Assembly (NCBI RefSeq): GCF_006937785.1
Contig: NZ_SJEE01000004.1
Location: forward strand, 186,001 to 250,000
Length of the DNA stretch: 64,000 nucleotides
Reading direction: 5' to 3'
Origin: Pseudanabaena sp. UWO311
GTDB taxonomy: Bacteria; Cyanobacteriota; Cyanobacteriia; Pseudanabaenales; Pseudanabaenaceae
Part shown: positions 59,352 to 64,000 of the stretch, piece after piece
How positions within the stretch are numbered: position 1 is the first letter of the stretch
Layout of the letters: every line of letters starts with the position of its first letter
Made by a program: the position numbers and the translations under genes
The notes under the pieces: generated by a model
Seen by the model: the letters and a program-made list of their open reading frames with translations, nothing else
The model's database searches: none
What the model was told of the DNA's origin: nothing

Positions 59352-60350
59352 ATGAGTGGACTTGGCGGCCTAAATAAAACCCCTAATGGAGTAGTCCTAG
59401 GGATGGTGCAACTTCAACTACCAACAGTTGCTACCCAGCAAGACTTAGCAGCCCAGACCAAACGTATTTGTGAGATGGTAGCCAAAGCAAGGCGAAATAT
59501 GCCAACTATGGACTTAGTGGTATTTCCTGAATACTCTTTACATGGTTTGTCAATGGATACAAATCCAGACATTATGTGTAAACTAGACGGGGTAGAGGTT
59601 GCAGCTTTTAAAAAAGCTTGTATTGATAATAATATTTGGGGATGCTTTTCCCTAATGGAATACAATCCTCAAGGTAATCCCTACAACAGTGGCATTATCA
59701 TTGATAATCTGGGTGAATTGAAGCTCTACTATCGCAAACTACATCCTTGGGTTCCTGTTGAGCCTTGGGAGCCAGGTGATGTGGGCATTCCAGTTTGTGA
59801 GGGGCCAAACGGTAGCACTCTCGCTCTAATTATTTGTCATGATGGCATGTTTCCAGAAATGGCTAGAGAATGTGCCTATAAAGGTGCTGAAATTATGATT
59901 CGCACAGCAGGATATACGGCTCCAATTCGTCATTCTTGGCAGATTACTAATCAAGCAAATGCTTTTTGCAACCTCATGGTGACAGCTTCGGTCTGTATGT
60001 GTGGATCTGATGGGAGTTTTGACTCTATGGGCGAAGGAATGATCGTTAACTTCGATGGGGAACCTTTGGTAATGGGTAGTCATCGTCCTGATGAAATTAT
60101 CACCGCCGAAGTCCGGCCTGATCTTGTTCGAGAAGCCCGCAAATACTGGAGCGTAGAGAATAATATTTATCAATTTGGGCATCGTGGCTATGTTGCAGTC
60201 AAAGGCGGCGCACAAGATTGCCCTTATACGTATATGCAGGATATGGTCAAAGGCAAGTATTGTCTGCCTTGGGAAGAAGATGTTGTCTATAAGGATGGAA
60301 CCTCATGTGGATTCCCCTCGCCTGAACGTGTATACAATCCAATTCCGTAA
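59352..60350 (+). CDS. amiF: Formamidase/aliphatic amidase (nitrilase superfamily)
   Basis: The enzyme hydrolyses formamide or short amides to acid plus ammonia. The 332-residue nitrilase-fold protein shows the E-K-C triad: E in FPEYSLHG (about 60), K in YYRKLHPW (about 133) and C in LIICHDGMFPE (about 165). It also has the C-terminal signature region typical of AmiF (WEEDVVYKDG, CGFPSPERVY). Length equals Helicobacter AmiF closely. Nitrogen-scavenging is consistent with the cysteine hydrolases near 26.6-30.1 kb. ATG 59352; a hairpin with T-tract follows. Confidence 0.9.
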   Translation: MSGLGGLNKTPNGVVLGMVQLQLPTVATQQDLAAQTKRICEMVAKARRNMPTMDLVVFPEYSLHGLSMDTNPDIMCKLDGVEVAAFKKACIDNNIWGCFSLMEYNPQGNPYNSGIIIDNLGELKLYYRKLHPWVPVEPWEPGDVGIPVCEGPNGSTLALIICHDGMFPEMARECAYKGAEIMIRTAGYTAPIRHSWQITNQANAFCNLMVTASVCMCGSDGSFDSMGEGMIVNFDGEPLVMGSHRPDEIITAEVRPDLVREARKYWSVENNIYQFGHRGYVAVKGGAQDCPYTYMQDMVKGKYCLPWEEDVVYKDGTSCGFPSPERVYNPIP

Positions 60351-60367
60351 TATAGCAATGTAATACC

Positions 60368-60400
60368 AAAAGACAAAATGGCTACGCCATTTTGTCTTTT
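60368..60400 (+). terminator. amiF terminator
   Basis: Perfect 15-bp arms (AAAAGACAAAATGGC) with TAC loop, ending TCTTTT, 18 bases after the stop. Confidence 0.85.
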
Positions 60401-60465
60401 TAAAGCCCCTACAGGAACCTTTAATTTTGGGGCAAGGGCAATCCCCTGTGGTTGCCTTGCTTCGC

Positions 60466-62445
60466 TCAAGAAGAATAGCGCTCTAGCCAACCTTGAATTG
60501 CATTTTTAAACTGTTCTCTTTCTTCAATGCTAATTCCTAAAGGATCAAAGCGATCGCGATAATAGAGATTGATAATTGCGGATAACTCATCAAATGAGGT
60601 CTGTTCAAGATTAATCCTCTCAATCCATTGCTTTAAAGTCTCAGCAGGATTACGAAAGAAGCCACGAGCGTTTAAAGCTTGCGCGATCGCAGCGAAATCA
60701 GAATTAGTCACCTTTTGCTTAGCGGATTTCACTACTTTAGGCGATCGCTTTCTCATGGTTATCCGTTGTCTCTGTCCTTTACCCTTAAACAGAAGCCATC
60801 CTAGCAAAGCCAGTAAAATTACCCACCACCAACGCTTGAGAAGATCGCTAGTTTGTAATAGCTGCCATAAGCCTGATATTTTGAACCCTAAAAAAGCCCA
60901 AAAATCTGCAATAGATTCCCACAGCGAAGCCACAGGTTTGTCAAAAGTTGTCCAATCTGGGGGCGTAGTATCAAACTCCTGCCAAGTTCCATTTACATAG
61001 GCTAAAGTCCATGCATGGGCATCCCGTCCCCGAGCCACATACTGCCCTTCTAAAGCACTATATTCGCTCACAGAAAAGCCCACAGCATAGCGACTAGGAA
61101 TTCCCACTTCCCTTAACAGAAGTGCCGCCGCAGTAGCGAAATATTCACAATGTCCGATTCTTTGTTTTAACAAGAAAGTTGATATTGCTGTGGAGCGATC
61201 ATCCTTAGAGATCGCATTGTTGAGAGAATATTGAAAATTGCGATTGAAGAATTGCAATACTTTCCGCAATACTTCTTTGGGTGGTTCGCCCTTAAGCCCA
61301 ATCTCATCCACAATGCGATCGAGGGCAATTTTTTCGCTCTCAGGCACATCTAAATCATCATTTGACGGTGGGCTATCTACATTAATCCCTGTCCGAAATT
61401 TAACTTGATAGTCAATTGCTTTTGCCGAGCCTTGGATTTCAATCGTGCCAAATTGGTTCTTTTGCAACTTCTCAGCAGAGAGTTGGCTAATTTGAAATGT
61501 AGACTGAGGCATTTTCAAGAACAGCTTACCATTGCGAATCGTATCGCTAATTGTCAGTGAAGTATAGGGAGCGTCAGTTTTAGTGAATTGCCAAGTCAAG
61601 CGATCGGCTTCAGGTTGAATTGGCGTAAATTGAGATTTCGCAGCAAGCCAAGTAGATGAATTATAGCGATTGTAGATGGATTCTCGCAGCCGAATTGGGA
61701 TGTGTTGTTTGTCGATCGCTACCCGAAACAGAATGTCATTGGAGAGTTTGATCAGACCGATATCACCGATCGCAGTATCTTTTTTGACAGGATCGGAAGC
61801 GTTACGGGTCACGTCACCTGACAACCATTGCACAACTGTTTTTTCTAGATTACCTTGCAAATTACGCAATCCGATCTGCGTCACAAATCCAGCGCTACCA
61901 GCTACAAGCAAAATACAAAGACAAATTCCAATCGAAAAGTTCTTTTTCCGCATCAGCCATAATGCTCCAGCACTCAGCCCAAACATTCCTAGATAAAAGC
62001 TAATATCGCGATTACTGGAAGCACTCGCCGCCAAAATAGCGATCGCGAAGTAAGGAACGGTCAGATTTATTTGCAAGCGATCGCGGGATTCCGAAGACTT
62101 GGGACGCTCCCGAAAGGAAGAAAATGTGTGAAAGTCAATGACATCGGTATTGGAATAAATTTGCGCCAATAATAGAATCGATAAAATTGCAGGCAGCCAT
62201 TGTAGCAGCGTATAAACAAAATAAACCGATTGGCTAGAAACGAGGAGATAAATCGTTAATCCCACAAAGCCAACCGAGCAGAAAGTCGCAATCTGTCGAA
62301 AGTCTAGTGTTGTCAAGTCCCAACGAGTCGGAATCCAGTATGCTGCTAGCACCAGCACAGCGATCGGAATTGCGAAAATCCAGAAGCCTGTCTGCCATCC
62401 CCAAAATATAACCGCCGCAATGATTAGAGGGTTTGGTATTTTCAT
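60466..62445 (-). CDS. Membrane transglutaminase-like protein (TgpA type)
   Basis: The 659-residue inner-membrane protein has five or more N-terminal hydrophobic helices (about 5-215), a soluble part with a transglutaminase-like domain holding Cys (GHCEYFATAAALLL), His (RDAHAWTLA) and Asp (WQEFDTTPP), then another membrane helix (WWWVILLALLGWLLF) and a DUF4129-like C-terminus. TgpA-type enzymes are found with DUF58 and MoxR proteins and are thought to act on periplasmic proteins. ATG 62445 overlaps the preceding stop by four bases (ATGA), so translation is coupled. Confidence 0.87.
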   Translation of the reverse strand: MKIPNPLIIAAVIFWGWQTGFWIFAIPIAVLVLAAYWIPTRWDLTTLDFRQIATFCSVGFVGLTIYLLVSSQSVYFVYTLLQWLPAILSILLLAQIYSNTDVIDFHTFSSFRERPKSSESRDRLQINLTVPYFAIAILAASASSNRDISFYLGMFGLSAGALWLMRKKNFSIGICLCILLVAGSAGFVTQIGLRNLQGNLEKTVVQWLSGDVTRNASDPVKKDTAIGDIGLIKLSNDILFRVAIDKQHIPIRLRESIYNRYNSSTWLAAKSQFTPIQPEADRLTWQFTKTDAPYTSLTISDTIRNGKLFLKMPQSTFQISQLSAEKLQKNQFGTIEIQGSAKAIDYQVKFRTGINVDSPPSNDDLDVPESEKIALDRIVDEIGLKGEPPKEVLRKVLQFFNRNFQYSLNNAISKDDRSTAISTFLLKQRIGHCEYFATAAALLLREVGIPSRYAVGFSVSEYSALEGQYVARGRDAHAWTLAYVNGTWQEFDTTPPDWTTFDKPVASLWESIADFWAFLGFKISGLWQLLQTSDLLKRWWWVILLALLGWLLFKGKGQRQRITMRKRSPKVVKSAKQKVTNSDFAAIAQALNARGFFRNPAETLKQWIERINLEQTSFDELSAIINLYYRDRFDPLGISIEEREQFKNAIQGWLERYSS

Positions 62446-63800
62446 CGTTGGAGTAACTCCGCTTGAATATTGCCCAAAGTGAGAATGCGAAAATCAGTAA
62501 GGCGATCGCTGGCAAGTTCATCCATCTTAAATTGATTTGCGTCGCTAGCAACGATCAAAACTAACGTAAAAATCCGCATTGACTGAAGATAGCGAATCAG
62601 ATTTTTGCGGTCTTCATCCCAAGTTAAAAAGACGCAGATACAGCCACTCAATAGGGAGATTCGTTCAACAATGCTAGGAACGATCGCTTCAAAGGATTTA
62701 TCTTGACATGAACGAACTGAGGCAATTATTTCCAGCATTCGGTCGGTGTGGCTTAGCCCTCGCCCAAAGGTAAAACAATAGGATTCAGTGCCCACAAACA
62801 TCAGATCGAGGAGAGATTCTTGAGTTTGGACTTCATAGGCAAAGGAAGCAGCCACTGCGATCGCCTCTTCAAAAACTTCGCTATATATCTCTGGCTGAAA
62901 TGTATCCAAAATCAAGGCGTGGCGGACAAAAAACTCATCCTGTTCTTCTTTGACAATTGGTTTGCCTGTCTTAGCCCAGCTTTTCCAATGGATGCTACGG
63001 AGCGAATCCCCTGCGCGATAATCCCGTAAAGCGCGAAACTCTTCAGAGTCACCCACTAAGGATGATAGCGCCACACCTCCCGATTGATAGCGTCGTGAAC
63101 CTGTGATTTGCATTGGTGGTAGCTGATAGAGTTTCGGTAAGATCGAGATAGTTTGTGGCAGCACAAGGGTTTTACAAGCGTGGAATAGACCAAAGGGGCT
63201 AGGTCTGGCTATGGTCAGTCCTGCTAAGCGGATAAGTCCTCTTTGGGTGGGAAGAATTTCATATACGACTTCAATTTGGCTGTTGGGTTGCAAGCTTGGT
63301 AAGTCGATCGCTTTGGCGATCGCACCCAGATTTCTAGCGATCGCCCATTGCCAACGAAAATATCCCACAGCGCGATCGAAGGCATTACGTTTTGATTCAT
63401 TTGGCTCTGCGATCGCTAGAAATTCGCTCAAACTCGGACGGGGATCGGCAAATTCTTCCCATAGCTTCAGGGCTGTTTGAGATTTTGGAGTTTGATTATG
63501 GATGGTAATGCGATATTTGAGAGGCATTCCTACGCTAGCAAATCTCGGTAGATGGCGCGTGGCACTATATCGCAAGCGAAAAACTAAGCTGAATCCAATC
63601 TCGATCGCTACAAGGCAGAGCAGAAAAGAAAATATCTGATAAGCCATACTCTGATTGGCATCACCAAATACTCCTGACAGGAATAGGCATAGCAGGATGA
63701 CTCTGCCCGTTGTGGTGATCCTTTTGGATAGCCGCCTTTGGATTGCTGAGCTAAAATGGAAAACCTTGTAAAACCATTGCTTCATTGTCAGTTCACTCAA
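62442..63800 (-). CDS. DUF58 domain protein
   Basis: The 452-residue protein has two N-terminal hydrophobic helices (RVILLCLFLSGVFGDA, SFLLCLVAIEIGFSLVF) and a DUF58 domain with FRALRDYRAGDSLRSIHWK (about 245-263), the family hallmark, followed by a VWA-like C-terminal part. DUF58 partners with MoxR AAA ATPases and membrane transglutaminases in a widespread operon of unclear role. Four-base overlaps with both neighbours show a single operon. Confidence 0.88.
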   Translation of the reverse strand: MSELTMKQWFYKVFHFSSAIQRRLSKRITTTGRVILLCLFLSGVFGDANQSMAYQIFSFLLCLVAIEIGFSLVFRLRYSATRHLPRFASVGMPLKYRITIHNQTPKSQTALKLWEEFADPRPSLSEFLAIAEPNESKRNAFDRAVGYFRWQWAIARNLGAIAKAIDLPSLQPNSQIEVVYEILPTQRGLIRLAGLTIARPSPFGLFHACKTLVLPQTISILPKLYQLPPMQITGSRRYQSGGVALSSLVGDSEEFRALRDYRAGDSLRSIHWKSWAKTGKPIVKEEQDEFFVRHALILDTFQPEIYSEVFEEAIAVAASFAYEVQTQESLLDLMFVGTESYCFTFGRGLSHTDRMLEIIASVRSCQDKSFEAIVPSIVERISLLSGCICVFLTWDEDRKNLIRYLQSMRIFTLVLIVASDANQFKMDELASDRLTDFRILTLGNIQAELLQR

Positions 63801-64000
63801 GCGGGAATTGGAATGGATTTGATGATTTCCTGAACGACATTGTCGGCGGTTTTTCCCGCAAATCGCGATCGTGGTTCCATGACTAATCGATGGGCGATCG
63901 CAGCAACAGCTAGTTCTTGAATATGTTCGGGTGTAACAAACTCATAGCCATCAAATAAAGCTAAAGCCTGTGCGACTTTCATTAAGGATAGAGAGGCTCT
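63797..64000 (-). CDS. MoxR-family AAA ATPase, C-terminal end (continues beyond window)
   Basis: About 67 residues are visible; the frame is open at the right edge. The segment RASLSLMKVAQALALFDG with the following EFVTPEHIQE and IAHRLVMEPRSRF matches the C-terminal lid and sensor region of MoxR ATPases. MoxR proteins act as ATP-driven chaperones for VWA/DUF58 partners; the DUF58 gene follows with a four-base overlap. The Walker motifs lie outside the window. Confidence 0.85.
   Translation of the reverse strand, partial: RASLSLMKVAQALALFDGYEFVTPEHIQELAVAAIAHRLVMEPRSRFAGKTADNVVQEIIKSIPIPA

Overview
The window is chromosomal DNA from a cyanobacterium. It carries photosynthesis and chlorophyll/bilin genes (AcsF-type Mg-protoporphyrin cyclase, heme oxygenase, HemN, Ycf48/HCF136, membrane rubredoxin) and DapL. 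GCGATCGC (HIP1) octamers are scattered through almost every native gene. A Pseudanabaena-like genome is my guess, but the sequence alone does not prove genus. No rRNA, tRNA or CRISPR array was seen. Both window edges cut genes: a kinase-like protein on the left and a MoxR ATPase on the right.

Layout. 1-2.9 kb: kinase-like protein, pgsA, a GT2/GtrA glycosyltransferase. 3.2-6.6 kb: NitT/TauT-type ABC ATPase and fused permease. 6.7-11.2 kb: a low-oxygen tetrapyrrole operon (ho, hemN, radical-SAM activase, hemerythrin, acsF). 11.2-14.2 kb: a degenerate site-2 protease and a CysA-type ATPase. 14.2-19.8 kb: Rpn nuclease genes (one broken by a 126-bp MITE), lipase, a TetR/GST pair sharing an operator, small proteins. 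19.9-25.2 kb: TPR protein, then DUF4388, small GTPase and a tandemly duplicated Roadblock + unknown-protein unit. 25.4-30.1 kb: MerR-pentapeptide regulator and two cysteine hydrolases around a cupin and an ABC ATPase. 30.2-35.1 kb: a conflict island with an EACC1-like protein, RelB/RelE, and a CHAT/TPR gene whose middle is replaced by a complete long prokaryotic Argonaute. 35.2-43.9 kb: housekeeping genes (carbonic anhydrase, 5'-nucleotidase, dapL, GT4, a thioredoxin-fold protein, topA). 43.9-51.3 kb: VWA protein, RHH protein, nicotinamidase-like amidase, a PD-(D/E)XK-like protein, zinc-ribbon kinase, ADP-ribosylglycohydrolase and PP2C, with a divergent NrtR-like NUDIX regulator. 51.6-64 kb: an RNase H-fold protein, bolA, plsC, pyk, ycf48, rubA, a DUF4365 pair, formamidase, and the transglutaminase-DUF58-MoxR operon.

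The two stretches most worth attention are the Argonaute (32271-34367) inside a dismantled CHAT-TPR gene, and the kinase/phosphatase/VWA cluster combined with ADP-ribose and NAD-related enzymes (43948-51319). A third theme is intergenic. More than twenty perfect or near-perfect hairpins with unrelated arms share a GC-NNN-GC core and often overlap stop codons. Some sit inside larger elements with conserved ends (families A, B and C below), which looks like a population of small modular palindromic elements doubling as terminators.
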